Positions 1 through 13,223 are shown, counted from the stretch's first letter. The stretch: DNA of 64,000 nt from Dichomitus squalens LYAD-421 SS1 (GCF_000275845.1 NW_006766902.1:291193-355192), one strand, 5' to 3'. The notes: generated by a model from the letters alone, not told the origin. Made by a program: numbers and translations.

Positions 1-1730
1 CCGTCCCTCACTCAAGTCCTATTGACATCATTACACAGATCTTTCATACGACTACGGGGAGAAGAGCGTTGTTCTGAAGAGACAGGCGTGAGAAAGTCGG
101 CGAGCTTGTGATTTCTGTGCAAAGGCATACCCTGGAATGACCGCATTCTGTAGGTGATAGCGAAGTGGCGACGTCGTGCTGGATTGTATATTATTATCGT
201 GGCCTGAAGGTACACGCATAATCTGTATTATTTCCCATGTGTTTCGGAGTAACCACCCGTACGACTGGAGATCTACACTCACTTTCCCACCCTTGTGGTA
301 CGCGCACGCCCTGATCCTGCAGCCTCAAAAGCTGCGGTATATGAACGGATGTTAGATGAAGCTTATTGACGGGGTTACGAGCCGACTACGGTAGGATCTA
401 ATGTAATCAGTGCCTCAGTGGGGAAAAGACTCAGTATTGTATAACTGGGTACCTAATGTAATCTACATGGCGAGGACATGGTCAGTACATATGGGCATAC
501 AGCATAGAATATCTAGAGGGCTCACCAGTGCCTCAGTGGGGAAAAGACTGAGGCACTGGTCGACACGAACGTCGGTATAAGTGAGCGACGGGGAGCGCCC
601 GCGACTGATGGTGGCGGGCGATAAGCTCGCCATGTGGGCGCAGGCGCTCAGGTACGAAACCCAACGTTCTCGAGACTTCGTCGGCGCTTGCACGCCAACA
701 AAGCTGAGGCGAGTGCTTCTTGGTACGTCGTGCGGCGGAATTGCACTACTTTGATAATCCGCATTTTCCAACCTGACCTCAGCAAATGCTCGGATTCAGG
801 TCGACATGTTACTACATTCTATCATGCGTGCCTTGCCCGTGCTCTATTGCCCTGCTTCTCCTCCCCTCAGCTGCCCTCAAGCAGCCCTGCTCATGCCAGC
901 CGACCGAATTCTGCGCTGGTCTGCGAGACTCTGAACGACTTGTGTGTTCTCGTAGGCGATCACGGGGTGCTGGATCCCCACCTATGAACTGCTCTCGATT
1001 CGTTTATTCGGAATGGAACTCAGTCCGTCGTATCCCCTCGCTCCACAGATTACGTTCCGTGTGCAGACTGGAGCTATGAAGTCTTTCGTGAAGTTGCTAT
1101 CGGCTAGGTTTCCAAATAAGCATTAGCCCAAGTTCCAGGGCTCATCGATTGAACCTCTGCAACTGCATTCGAATCGACTACTTCCGTCGTCCCGCGTACT
1201 CCGCGCAGAGACCGCGGGTCACCAAGCAGGTGATCTTCGATGCCGACTGGATGCGCGTCATCGAAGCAGGTCTCGTCTTTCAAGCGGCAAGGCGGATATG
1301 TGCGTGCATCTGACCGTGTCCGATGCTCTCGACATCGAGATGGCGACAGAGGGACACCACCCGGCGGTATGTCGTCATGAGACCGCTAGCGAGCCTCGGT
1401 CCTGAGGTACGGATCGCTTCTTGCATCCTGAGCGCATGCCTTCCGAGCTTACCGTCCCCGCGATCAATGCGAGTGGGGATCCACCTGATCGCGTCTTCTT
1501 TCTGAACGAGAATCGTTCGCCCAGCAAGGAATCTGGTATGCTGCAGATGCACGTTCATATCCAGCAGGCACGATAGGGACATGCAGATGTCACATATCGT
1601 AGCTATGCGACAGGGTCCATCAACAACGCAAGTATCCGGTACGAAACGACTGGAGGATCCGCCACAATTGGAGGGGCCGCAAGCGGCGGGGCCGGTGCAA
1701 ATATAGGATCTAGTCGATGTAACTTTTGCG
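1..1730. repeat. Flanking repeat unit, copy 1 of 3 (downstream side of HET gene)
   Basis: No convincing gene is visible. Short blocks recur in order in two other places in the window. One block near 12-40 (CAAGTCC, then ACATCATT, then CACAG) resembles sequence near 6250-6280 and 12120-12150. The block at 721-738 resembles 7182-7199 and 13092-13109. A perfect 18-base match at 1401-1418 recurs at 7787-7804. The copies are diverged and full of stops, so this is old duplicated DNA lying 3' of each HET gene. It may contain remains of a gene, but I could not identify one. Confidence 0.6.
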
Positions 1731-3809
1731 TCAGACCCTTGCTGCCTGACAAAGGGACATTTCACGTACCAGAGGAAGCAGTATTGCAAGCATGTGCAGG
1801 CAGCGACCCAACCGAGGATGGAATCGACGGATAAGACCGATGAGGTCAGACAAGAGGGCGGAAAACGGGGCATGAATAGGTGATCCGAGCTGCGTGCTCT
1901 TCTCGAGGGCATCGACAGACAGGAAAGCGTTCGTCATATTGGCCTCTCGAAGCACGTCCTCGTAAACACGGCCCATCAGCTCCATATGAACGACGAGCTT
2001 CGAGGTTCTCGGCGATGCCTTGCATGGTGTGAAAGAGAGCCGCACCGATCGGTCTGCATCCGACGCCGAGTCGGGAAAGACCTTCGATCGGGCATTCCAT
2101 GAGTCGATGTGGTGTTTCTTGCAAGAATGGGCGCGAGTGACGTCCTTGGATTCTTTGAAGTCGTCGCGAGAGAACATTGTAACCTTGGACCAATGGGCAG
2201 TGGAGCTGAGGCGGCATATGCCAAGGTCAAGGTATATATTCTCGGCTTTTGCTGGGTTATGAATGATAAAGCGGGTGACTGGGCCAGCCCGTTCGTCCCA
2301 CTCCGTTTGTGTCACCGTGAATCCCAGCGCCAAGAATCGAGACACCAGCCAATGGGGTAGCCGAAACGGCCCACACGGGACACAGTTGATCGTGAGTTGA
2401 GCGGTCGTTGCGCTCGACGACTCCCCGTCAGGAGGGCTGGGCACGACGTAGATGGTGCGCCACGTCGCCTCGACTGGCTTGCCGTTGAACTGCAGGTTGT
2501 TCAGGTCGTCGCCAAGGGAAACCAGGCGAGCGATGTATGCTCCCGATGCCTGGCCTATCCTGTATTGGCATCCAGCATAGTAGCGGGGCCTGGTGGGGTC
2601 TGATCTAGGGGGTCCAGGAGAGATGAACAGACCTAGGTGATTGTCGTCATAATCTTCGCACAGAAGCACTGCTACAGTTACGCCGTCGGCCTCGAACACG
2701 GGAAGTCGGAGTTTGATGCCGTAGGTAGTGATCGAGATGCGCGGGAGCTCGATATGGCCAAAAAGTACAGTTGCTGGGCCCGCACCAATGGCACCTTGTT
2801 CCTCCTGTTTAGAAATGAGATCAGACACGACGACGTTTACAATAATTGCGAACGATTCGCTGACCGGATGGGGTGGATATGGTTGTGATGCGTTCGTGCC
2901 CAAGTGGGGAGTATAGCAGACCGCAAGATCAAAACCGCGTGGTGAGGATGCTAGAAGGCATCCCAAAGTGGCGCCAGGATCTTCGCCAGGAGACAGAGCT
3001 ATTCCATGCTCGCTGAGGTCCCCACACGGGAGTCGGTATCCCCAGGCAAACAGGCTTAGGTCGGGATCTCGTTGCATGATTTCGTGCTGAAGTCGCATGA
3101 ACGCCTTCTCTCCCTCGCCATAGTTCGTCGGCATGCTAATGTCAAAGAGACCCATCAGACAATACGCCTCATCCTCCAAACGCGTTGTCTGCCGCTGAGA
3201 AGCCCAACTCATACGCATGCAGACAGAGTATTCGGAAGGCCTTGTCTCCCTGGTGAAGATCTTCAGAGCGATGCCGGTGATGTCCGCTAGAAGCTCCGCA
3301 AGATCTGCCCTGTTCCCTAACTCCTCCCAATCGCACGAATAAAATCGGACGGAGGCGGGGGCGATCAGTTCCTGCAGCGTCCACCCCCGCGTATGCCATC
3401 GGCTCTTCCGGAATGCGGAATTGGGTGCGTGGAGGTTGGAGCCGCCCGGGACGTCGGCAAGGTACGCGTAGCATTCCTCGGCATCGGAGTACCAGCGAAA
3501 CATCGAGTTGATCGATTCGGAGAGCTCGCTGCTGCTCGTCTTGTCAATGCAGCAAGAGTCGGCCCAGGCCCATCGGAAGCCGTGCTTCTCAGCAAGACGG
3601 CAGCACTCTCTGATCTTGGGCGAGAGCCGAGGGTCGTCTCGGGGGTTTCTGCCGGCGCGTTTGCATTGCTCGCCTATATTGCGGACGTCCTGGAAGGTCT
3701 GCTCTCCCTTCTCGTCCCAGGTGTGGGAGAGGATGGCGTAACCTCCGTCGGCATCGAAGTTCCTCGGGAAGTACACGAGCTCGGCGCGGTCGGTCCTGAG
3801 CAGCCACAT
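1731..3809 (-). CDS. HET-domain (heterokaryon incompatibility) protein, intact copy
   Basis: This is a single open frame of 692 residues beginning at ATG 3809. The HET domain fills the N-terminal third: YAILSHTW at residues 24-31, WAWADSCCIDK at 80-90, and RWHTRGWTLQELIAP at 137-151, the conserved blocks of the family. In filamentous fungi, HET domains trigger non-self recognition and a cell-death response, usually as part of a larger protein. The C-terminal 400 residues have no motif I recognise; near the end a hydrophobic stretch (HMLAILLPLV) may be a membrane segment. A TATA-like TTATAG lies about 130 bp upstream (around 3940). A broken paralogue lies about 6.5 kb away at 8160-10334. That copy retains an extra upstream ATG, so the start here is the conservative choice. 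Confidence 0.85.
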   Translation of the reverse strand: MWLLRTDRAELVYFPRNFDADGGYAILSHTWDEKGEQTFQDVRNIGEQCKRAGRNPRDDPRLSPKIRECCRLAEKHGFRWAWADSCCIDKTSSSELSESINSMFRWYSDAEECYAYLADVPGGSNLHAPNSAFRKSRWHTRGWTLQELIAPASVRFYSCDWEELGNRADLAELLADITGIALKIFTRETRPSEYSVCMRMSWASQRQTTRLEDEAYCLMGLFDISMPTNYGEGEKAFMRLQHEIMQRDPDLSLFAWGYRLPCGDLSEHGIALSPGEDPGATLGCLLASSPRGFDLAVCYTPHLGTNASQPYPPHPVSESFAIIVNVVVSDLISKQEEQGAIGAGPATVLFGHIELPRISITTYGIKLRLPVFEADGVTVAVLLCEDYDDNHLGLFISPGPPRSDPTRPRYYAGCQYRIGQASGAYIARLVSLGDDLNNLQFNGKPVEATWRTIYVVPSPPDGESSSATTAQLTINCVPCGPFRLPHWLVSRFLALGFTVTQTEWDERAGPVTRFIIHNPAKAENIYLDLGICRLSSTAHWSKVTMFSRDDFKESKDVTRAHSCKKHHIDSWNARSKVFPDSASDADRSVRLSFTPCKASPRTSKLVVHMELMGRVYEDVLREANMTNAFLSVDALEKSTQLGSPIHAPFSALLSDLIGLIRRFHPRLGRCLHMLAILLPLVREMSLCQAARV

Positions 3810-3869
3810 TTAGATGCTGTGATGCGCCGATTAGTCGTGACATGGTGTAGCCACTAGTAATCAACCATT

Positions 3870-5760
3870 GAGCATACCGGATAACTCTGCTTCAGCTTGT
3901 GATAGGGAGGTGGCTGCAACGGACGACGACCAGAAGGGCTATAAGAGGGGGCGTCGAGGAAGTGAGGGAAGGTGATAGAGGGCTCAAGGAACGTCTGTTA
4001 CGTTGCGAGACTCGGCGGCTAATTCCGAAGCCAGCCAGTGCCAGGCTGTGCAAATATCAGCCGTGAGCGCATACTCGCGCACAGGCTCCGATGCTATCCA
4101 CCTTCGTCCACCAGCATGTTGTGGGGTCAATGCGGTGAGGCGGTTTAGCTTGAGCCCTGATCTTGAACAAGTCAAGGAGGTGAGCAAAGAAGCAAGTCGG
4201 CCAATACAAGCAGGAAAAGAGGATGCGGGAGCATAGTACTACGGTCTGACCAGATACCACAAACTGACTGACACGGGTTCCAGCGCCTTGCAAAACGATA
4301 GCGCATAAGCGAAAAACACGTTCAGGAAATTCCGGACTTCGAGCCCCATATCAGGTAGTCTGGCGCTCCACCGTCCGCCACAATCCTTGGAGACGGATTC
4401 CCTACGGTGTAATATCGCTCGCGACTGATTAAATAGACAGAACGTGTTCCAAGTTTTTGAGTTTGTTCTTCATGGCATGCATGTATCTCAGAAGCGTCTG
4501 ATAACGTCAACAGAGGCCGAAGTTGTGAGGGAAGCGAATGGCAGGGCAGCAACGACCTGCGGACAGCCCGTAGTCACTGAGTGCTAAGTTGCCTTACTGG
4601 GGGCCGGAGAAGCCCTGGGCGTGTTTGCTGGGAATGCGCTATCGTTTTGCAAGGCGCGGTCAAGCCACGTGAGAGATGTTCGTCCGATCAAGCAAAGCGC
4701 GAGAGTGCTACATCACATACTGGAAGACCTCCCTTCAACAACACAATGATGCCAGTACCCGCCACACTTGCATATGCTCGTTCTCCATCCAGCTAGTCGT
4801 AGCAGGCGAAGCCATAGCAATTGATACTGCACCAGGGCGGCGAATCACAATGTTACAGTGCAGGCGCGAACGGGGCGGGTTTGCTAGTAGGTGCTCGCGG
4901 CCCGGTGGCTGTTTGGAGGGCTGCTCGCTGTGCTGCCTCTCGCCTCGCTGCTCTTTGTACGACTCGCTCCCTCTCTTAACGCTTACCGTTTACATCGCTG
5001 CCTGCCCATCCTGGACTCGGTTCCACTTGCAAGATCCGTCAAAACGCCGGGAGGACCTCCCCGAGCTCGACTACGCGCGATTGACGCATCAGGCAGCCGT
5101 GTGTGCAGCCCATACACTGTAAGTTTCTCCAATATCCGTTCTGGTATGCCTCATCGCGTGTCTCCGATCTCGTCTCACATCCAGCTATATTGGGTCGCCA
5201 CATTCTGCCCGAGCTACAAGCTTCCCCGTTCGGACAGGATGCTTCGCTGCCTCAACCCGACCCTCCTGCACATCACACTTCCTTTCTGGCGCTCTGCAGC
5301 AGCACTCGCGTGGATCCCTTGCAATCGGGAGGTGCGACCATTCGCGTGCCTGGCCCAAATGTTGCAGTTCCACCGGGACGAGCCGTCGGCACTGCGCTCT
5401 CGTCCTCCCCTTGTAGCAGGTGCGTGCTGCACGCTCTCAAACGCATCAGCAACGTGCTCACGTACTGTTCACGCGATTCAAGTCAACCCCTGCTCTCCCT
5501 AGCTGCACTCTCCACCACCCCACCGCATAGCCGATTCCGGCCGCACAAGAACGCGCGTTCTGGTCTGCCTGGAGCGGCCGACACGTACGCGATTGCCTCA
5601 ATAAACGAACCCAGCACAGACGCACTGCGCTCCCTCTTGGGCAGTGAGTTACCCTCGCATGGCTCTTCGCTGCGTGCTCCGACGCGCCTCCAGCTGGTCA
5701 CCCGATTAGAGAGGATGAGGTCCTGACCTCACGGAGTGCGGAGGTACCATGCACCTGTGC
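3870..5760. other. Intergenic region, no supported gene
   Basis: The first 100 bases are the HET promoter and are conserved upstream of the broken HET copy (about 10340-10450). Overlapping open frames on the plus strand at 4891-5502 and 5103-5726 are long, but they lack a convincing ATG, splice structure or recognisable motif. Nothing else could be supported. Confidence 0.5.
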
Positions 5761-8159
5761 GAGACGTGCATTGAGGGCAATCAACTCAACATCTTATTCA
5801 TACCCAACAGAGCACATCCATCTCAGAAGCCCAAGGGATGTCCACACGCGCCACGAGCATCACCAGCAACGCAGGTGCAGTGGCTTCGTGCACGGAATGC
5901 ACACGCGTCGCACAGGTGAGGTTCGTTTAAACACTCAGCAGGAGTCCCGGAAAGAGGATCGGGTCATCGAGCAGGACCTGTTGACGACGTGAGCTGAAAA
6001 AGGGCGCATTCAGAATGTGCCTGGTAGGTGCCCATGCGACAGACTGTCGTCCAACCAAAGGCCGCGATCGCTGGCTCTCCTCTCCAACGCGTCCCTTCTG
6101 TTCAGCGCGAACACTAATCCGTGTGGTCACTGCTCTCGCTTCGCTCTCGTCTCCTGGTGATGGGTGTCACGCTTCGCCATCCAGCACAGATCGTCAAGAA
6201 TAGCAGGAGCATGTCCCTTGATGGTTTCGGCTACCTACCACTCACTCCACTTAAGTCCTGTCGACATCATTCCACAGCCTCGATAAACCTACGGAGAACA
6301 GAGAGGGTGTTGCGTTTTGCTGGGAGCGGAAGGACGGGTCGGACAACGAAGAAATAGGCATGGACAAGTCGGGTGAGCTCAATACCGTCCTCATGCAAGG
6401 GCACGTCCTGGACTGACCGCACTCTGCAGATGACAATATATACTCTATGTGAGACTTTCGGCTAGAGTGAGTTCACAAATGAGCATAACGTCTTCGCTAT
6501 GACCCATCTCTTCCGGCGCACGCTCGAATCGTTCAGCCTCAACACATCCAGTCCCTAAGTAATCTATAGGTGACCGTCGGACTCGTTGTCCAATGATGTC
6601 AGCCACCGTAACCATGTGTCAACAAATCTGCTGATACGCCGCGCACCGCTCCGCTCGCGAAACCCTTGTTCATCGTGCGGCGGCCTTTGGATCGCTCACG
6701 ATCTCTCAATGGTCCAATACCTATGCCAGCCTCCCCGCGTCTTTCCCTTATCATCTCTACAGGTGGGCACATGCGTCTTGGATGTCCATAGAGGTATGGC
6801 GATAGTATCTTTGCTATCGCGAGTGTATGCGTCTAGCCCACGATACACCACGAAGGGGAGTGATCTAGACGGCGACTCTAATCATAGCCGGACACGACAG
6901 CTGACATCGACCCGCAGAGGAAGAGAGCACCGCTTACAGGTACTAGTTCCTGATCTATGCTGCGTAGAAGATACTCGCCATTTCTGCCCAACCATTGGCA
7001 CTCCAATGCGGAGTAGGACATGCATAGTAAGTCCCGCGTCCTTCGCCCGAAAGTATTCCACGTTGTATTGCAGTCCTATAGCTTGGAGTGCTCATACTGG
7101 GAGATCACCAACACCTCACACAGCCTTCAGACGACAGAGGCTAGACGGATGTGTGCATTATAAGCGCACCGCAGCACTCTTTGGTATGTCGTGCAGCACT
7201 ATTTAACGATTGACATTCCCTACCTTGCCCAGATGTAGTGACGACGATTGGGCGGACTCAAGTCGACATACTACGACATTCACATGCTTATCTGTCCTCA
7301 TGGCCCTACGTCTCCCTTCTCTGGCTCTCATGAAGTTCTACCCATGACAATACACCATCTTCTGCGGCGGACCATCCTTCAGAATGTAATTCGCTCAGTC
7401 GTATTCCCTCCCTTCACAAGCTACGTTCCGCATCCAGGCTGGCGCGTGGAAACCCGATCGTTTCGTGTCGGGCGAGATTCTAGAGGTCCATTCGCCCACG
7501 CCCAATGCTCATCGACAGATACCCTGCCTGCAACCGCATCAGAAGTCGACTACTTCTGTCGTACCGCGTGATTTGCACAGAGCCCGCACCTCGCCAAGCA
7601 GTCGTTTGACATCAACATGGAGCGCGTCTTTGATTTCAGGCGACGAGCTCGAAAACACGTATGCACCTGACCGGGTTCACGGGTCTCGATATCAAGGGGC
7701 CGGTCGGGAGCCCCTAGCACGAGGTACTGGAACCCTTGGACGAGTGCTTCAAGTGCATTGCCAATGGACTGCTAGCGTGCTCCAGCCCTGAGGTACGGAT
7801 CGCTGCAAGTGCGTGTTGTCACGAAGCACATGACTCCTGAGTTTGCCGTCTCCCGCAGATTGACGCGGCAAAGGATCCACCCGATCACGCTGTCGTTCAT
7901 GATGAGACCTATCCACTCAAGTGGGGAATTGAGGTGTAGATGAGGGGTCGCGTTCAGGCAGTACAACAGGAGAGACAGATGTCAAGCAACGGGGCTATGT
8001 AACAACTAGGCTTCCAGCGCAACAATTCAGGACAGATTAGCAGGGGGAGGCAAGGGAGGTAAACGGCAGTAGGCACTGAGTGACGGAGGGGATCAAACTG
8101 TAGCATGAGACCATTGCTCTCTGAGTGATTGAAGTGTCACTTACCAGACGAAGCTCGTA
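5760..8159. repeat. Flanking repeat unit, copy 2 of 3
   Basis: This is the same degenerate unit as at 1-1730, here 3' of the second HET copy. Shared landmarks are near 6250-6280, 7182-7199 and 7787-7804 (the last is an 18-base perfect match to 1401-1418). No gene can be supported in it. Confidence 0.6.
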
Positions 8160-10334
8160 TCAAGGGCTCTCCCCCCGGTAGCGTGCGAGGTGTTTGCTCG
8201 ATTCGGCGTTGGACAGAGCGTGTGATCGATGAGAAAGTCGCATAGGGTTTTCGAGCGAGGGTGTGAGACCAGGCGTTGCCGGGTGTTTCAACGAGGGGTC
8301 GCGTCCGGGCTGTCTACCGTTTTTGTACGAGAGTTTGGGAATTGGCGTGTGATTGGGTGGTATGAGCTGCGTGCTCTTCTCGAGAGCTTTGAGAGACGGG
8401 AAAGCGTTCGTCATGTTGGCCTCTCGAAGCATTTTCTCGTAGACACGGCCCAAGAGTTCCATATGAACGACGAGCTTCGAAATTCCCGACGACGCCTTGC
8501 ATGGTGTGGAAGAGAGCCGCACTGAACAGTCTGCATCCGACGCCGAGTCGGGAAAGACCTTCGACCGGGCATTCCATGAGTCAATGTGGTGTTCCTTGCA
8601 AGAATGGTCTCGAGGAACGTCCCCGGATTCTTTGAAGTCGTCGCCAGAGTACATTGCAACCTTGGACCAACGAGCAGTGGAATTGAGGTGGCATAGCCCA
8701 AGGTCAAGGTGAGTAATATCGCCTCTTATTGAGTGATGAATGATAAGGCAGGTGACTGGGCCAGCCCGTTCGTCCCACTGCTGTTGGATCACATCGATTC
8801 CCAGCGCCAAGAATCGAGACATCAGCCAATGGGGAAAGCGGAACGGCCCACACGGGACACAGTTCATCGTTAGTCGAGCGGTCGTTGCGCTCGACGACTC
8901 CCCGTCAGGAGGGCTGGGTACGACGTAGATGGTGCGCCACGTCGCCTCGACTGGCTTGCCGTTGAACTGCAGGTTCTTCAGGTCTTCGCCAAGGGAAACC
9001 AGGCGAGCGCTGTATCTAACCGATGCCGTGTCTATCCTGTATATGCATCCAGCGTACATAGTAGCGGGGCCTGGTAGGGTCTGATCTAGGGGGTCCAGGA
9101 GAGATGAACAGACCTAGGTGATTGTCGTCATAGTCTTCGCACAGAAGCACTGCTACAGTTACGCCGTCGGCCTCGAACACGGGAAGTCGGAGTTTGATGC
9201 CGTAGGTAGTGATCGAGATGCGCGGGAGCTCGATATGGTCAAAAAGTACAGTTGCTGGGCCCGCACTGGTGGCACTTTGTTCCTCCTATTTGAAAATGGG
9301 TTCAGACACGACGACATTTGCAATAGTTGCGAACGATTTACTGACCGGATGGGGCGAATATCGTTGCTTTGCGTTCGCGCCCAAGTTGGGAGTGTAGTAG
9401 ACTCGAAGAGCAAACTCGCGTGGTGAGGATGCTAGAAGGTATATCGAATCCGACTGTCAGGAGCTTCGCTAGGAGACAGAGCTAACCCATGTCCGCTGAG
9501 GTCCCCACACGGGAGTCGGTATCCCCAGGCAAACAGGCTTAGGTCGGGATCTCGTCGCATAATTTTGTACTGAAGTCGCAGGAACGCCTTTTCTCCCCCG
9601 CCATAGTTCGTTGGCATGCTAACGTCAAAGAGACCCATCAGACAATATGCTTCATCCTCCAACTGCGTTGTCTGCCGCTGAGAAGCCCAACACATGCGCT
9701 CGCAGACAGAGTACTGGGAAGGCCTTGCCGCCCTGGTGAAGATGTCCCGAGGGAGTCCGGTGATCTCCCGCAGAAGCTCCGCCAGATCTGCTCTGTTCCC
9801 TAACTCCTCGCAATCGCATGAATAGAATGGGACGGAGGTAGAGGCGATCAGTTCCTGCAGCGTCCACCCCCGCGTGTGCCATCGACTCTTCCGGAATGCG
9901 GAATCGGGCGCGTGGAGGTCGGAGCCGCTCGGGACGTCCGCGAGGTAAGCGTAGCATTCCTCGGCATCGGAGTACCAGCGAAACATCGAGTTGATCGATT
10001 CGGAGAGCTCGCTGCTGCTCGTCTTGTCAATGCAGCAAGAGTCGGCCCAGGCCCATCGGAAGCCGTGCTTCTCAGCGAGTCGGCAGCACCCTCGGATCTT
10101 GGGCGATAGCTGAGGGTCGTCTCGGGGATTTTTGCGGGCACGATTGCATCGCTCGCCTATATCGCGGACCTCCTGAAAGGTCTGTTCTCCCTTCTGATCC
10201 CAGGTGTGAGAGAGAATGGCGTAGCCCCCATCGGCATCGAAATTCCTCGGGAAATGCACGAGCTCGGCGCGGTAGGTCCTAAGGAGCCACATCGCGACGC
10301 TGCGTTGCGATCGGTGGCGAACTCGTATAGCCAC
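8160..10334 (-). pseudogene. HET-domain protein, broken tandem copy
   Basis: This copy is about as long as the intact gene at 1731-3809 and very similar to it, but it is interrupted at least three times. A frame change near 9445 ends the N-terminal frame (9432-10334) just after the HET domain. An in-frame TAG at 9286-9288 stands where the intact copy has CAG (Gln). A 1-base indel near 9055 shifts the frame before the C-terminal block (8160-9059). The HET domain blocks themselves are preserved (YAILSHTW, WAWADSCCIDK, RWHTRGWTLQELIA). A truncated product of about 285-300 residues carrying a full HET domain could still be made, so it may not be completely silent. The C-terminal end also diverges from the intact copy. 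Confidence 0.85.
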
Positions 10335-10339
10335 AGGGT

Positions 10340-11990
10340 ATTCATCATTGAACGTACCGGATGACGCTGGTTCAGCTTGAGACAGGGTAGTGGTTGCGAC
10401 GGACGAAGACCAGGGGAGGAGGATGCTAAGTAAGAAGGGGCGTCGAAGAAATGGGTGGAGATGGAGTTGGTGAGGGAAAGGGAGAGTTCGTTATATGCCC
10501 TCCAGCTCGGCGGCCGATTCACCGCCAGGTGCGAGGGAGCCTGGAGGAATACGCACCCAACATGTGCCCTAATCAAAGACCTCGAGGCACAAGGCTCGAT
10601 GATGTCCACCGACACGGTTTCATGAACTTAACGCAGTAACGCAGACTTGCGGACGAAGACACGTCAACCTGTTGTGCATACACGAGGGTCTAGGGCATTC
10701 CCGTGGCTCATTTCCGAAGCTTAGCTAACAGCATGGAAGTCTGCGAAGCAGCTCGTACATGCCACCCCCCACCGAACGACCGCTCGACTCATCTATCGCC
10801 CATCTCCTCACCCGGAGTCCATGTTCGGATAGAGCGGCCGACGGAATCCAAGTTGCCCGCAGTGTTGGTGCAACCGAGCCCGTCCAGTGTGATCAGAGGG
10901 CATCACCCTCACGCAGCTCAACTGCCCAACGGGCGGCACCCCATCCGGGTCACTTGCACGCCGTATCGTCTTCCGGCAAGTTCCCGCCCATGTACGCCCG
11001 CACAAGCTTCGCCGTGCACAGTCGCCTCATTCACGGAGCAAATGCTCGTACGAGCCCTGCTAGAGCATCCCCGCGCCATCATACCGCATTCTCACATCCA
11101 GTGAGTCCCTCGTCGGAGCCACCAACTCGAACTTCGGCGCGAGGACGGAGATCGGGTGCGATATTGTGCCGCGCGAGTGGACCGTGTAATGCACACGCGA
11201 CGCGGACAGACCACCCGATGCACTCGAGGCAGTACGCACCTCTAAGAAGAATCCGTGTGGGGATGAAAATGGCAAAGGTACCCCTTCAGTTCGTCCACGC
11301 ACTCCTCGTTGTCCCTGCATGCAGTCACAGAGACGTTCTGGACGATCTGCAGCAGCTCCGGTCAGATGAGGCACGCGCATCCGGCAATGCTTGTTTGCGG
11401 CATGGAAGATCTGCGGGCAATGAAGAGAGTTGGCTCAGCACAGGAGACAAGAATATTTGCCGATGCAGTCCACAGTATCGGCACGACGTGCAGGTCTTCG
11501 TGGGGCTGGACTAGTATAGCGCACATTTGAGAGGCTCGGCTTGGTAGCAGTCGCTGAGGAGGGGTCGATGACCGCCTCATTGTCGAGGAGGTTCGAGTTC
11601 TAGAGCGCGACTCGGTAGCTGTTCGGAATCTACACGCCGTCGATGACCACACGCCAGACTTTGTGAGGTACGTTGCGGCGTGATACGGCCAAAAGAGGGA
11701 GCAATACCTCTGTCGAACGTAATAAATGAGGATATCGGGGGAAGCAACTTGAAATCTCTCAGTCACAGGGAGCAGTACATGAGCACGAAGATGGCGACAA
11801 AGACGGCTCCTGACATGAGTGGCCCGGAGCTTGAGTGATAGTCTTGCACGGTACAAGGAGGCAAGCCAAGAAGCACGGACTGCCGCAGGCAGAGAAGGTT
11901 GATCTGTGGCAGGGCGGGTCGGCGGACTCCGACCCTCCGGCGTCTATGCGCCAAAGGGCCGCTCCTTTCCATTACGCTCCCTTTTGTGCA
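10340..11990. other. Intergenic region upstream of the broken HET copy
   Basis: The first ~100 bases align with the upstream region of the intact HET gene. Beyond that a plus-strand open frame (10759-11514) and minus-strand frames around 11060-11856 are seen, but none shows a recognised domain, plausible splicing or similarity to another part of the window. No gene is supported. Confidence 0.4.
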
Positions 11991-13180
11991 GTCATTGCTA
12001 TCCCATCGCTCACACAGCTCTTCGCATCCACAAGGTGTCACCTTTGTTGAACTCTGCCGCCGCTCAGGATTGTCAAGGCTAGCAAGTCTCTCAATAGTCG
12101 GCTACCCATTGCTCACTCTGCTCAAGTCCCATGCACACTGCTTCGCAGACTGATACGGCTGCGGGGAACAGGATTCGATCTGCGTAGGGGGAGGACGGGT
12201 GACAGGCATGGAGAAGAGATGGGCGCAGGGAAATTGGTCGAGTTCATCCTGTGCAAGGGTGCACCCCGGGTTGACTGCCATCACAGCGTGTGTACATACC
12301 GCTAGATTAAGTTCGCATGCTCAGTTCAACACACCACTGCTACTTTTCCATGACCTTTGTCTTCCCGAACAAGCGCATGTGCGGCTCGAGATCCCGCACT
12401 CTCTTTCCGCTTCCCATTGTGATGCACGCGCAGACCGTACTGCCTCAGAAGCTACGCGCGTATGCGATGTCGAAGTACCTATCATGCCATTGCGTTCGAT
12501 CGCAAATGAGCTCATTCCTGTCTCCGTAATTCGACCAGTCTTCTGATCTTTCAATCACGCGCCTCCCCGCTCGTGAAACCCTTGTCCATGATGTAGCCCT
12601 TCTCGGATTACTTCTGAATGTGAGGGTTTGCTTAGATCACCTTCATTCCGTACCGACCTCCATCTTGTCTCTACCCACAGCTACACCTGTCGGACGTTCA
12701 CGTACTCGCTTCCCCATAAAGGGGTGCATGTATCTAGCTCAAAAGGTGCCACGAAGGTAAGCCTAGATGACAACTTGAATCATAGCTGAAGGCGAAAGTT
12801 GACATTGACCTTCAGAGCAATAATGTATCTCACCTGGAGTACGACATGTCTAGGATCGAGGTCCCAGGAATTAACTTGAATGCATGCCTCATGATTCCCT
12901 TGTCCTTCACCTGCAAAGCGTTCCACGTCCGAGGGACAGGCCCGTAGTCTGCCCTATCAGTCCTCCCGACCACGATCTGAGTTGGCTAGATGGGCTTTCA
13001 CCGGGTTTCGCCAACCCCTCGTAGAAAGCGGCTATAGCTGACTCGACGGAGGCCAGTCGTTTGTACGCTCACACAGTTGAGCGCAGGGTTTCGGTATGTT
13101 GTGCAGCACTCCAACACGAATGATAATTGAAACTCTTGGACGCATGCTTGAAGATGGGGTCTAGTAGTTGGGACTCAATA
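11990..13180. repeat. Flanking repeat unit, copy 3 of 3 (no HET gene attached)
   Basis: Blocks matching the two other flank copies occur at about 12120-12290 and 13080-13115 (13092-13109 matches 7182-7199 closely). The HET-proximal part and any HET gene are missing. The unit ends about 50 bases from the stop codon of the alpha/beta hydrolase, so the tandem array seems to end here. Confidence 0.5.
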
Positions 13181-13223
13181 CCAACTAGATGTGAAACGCT
13201 CTTCCTATGGTCCATCGGATCCA

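Noticed and set aside
4891..5726. Two overlapping long plus-strand frames (203 and 207 codons)
   Set aside because: Neither starts at a plausible ATG with a recognisable domain, no matching frame exists in the other HET flank, and composition fits non-coding GC-rich DNA.
10759..11514. Plus-strand frame of 251 codons starting at an ATG
   Set aside because: Pro/Ser/Arg-rich without any domain, no splice pattern and no conservation with the equivalent flank of the first HET copy.
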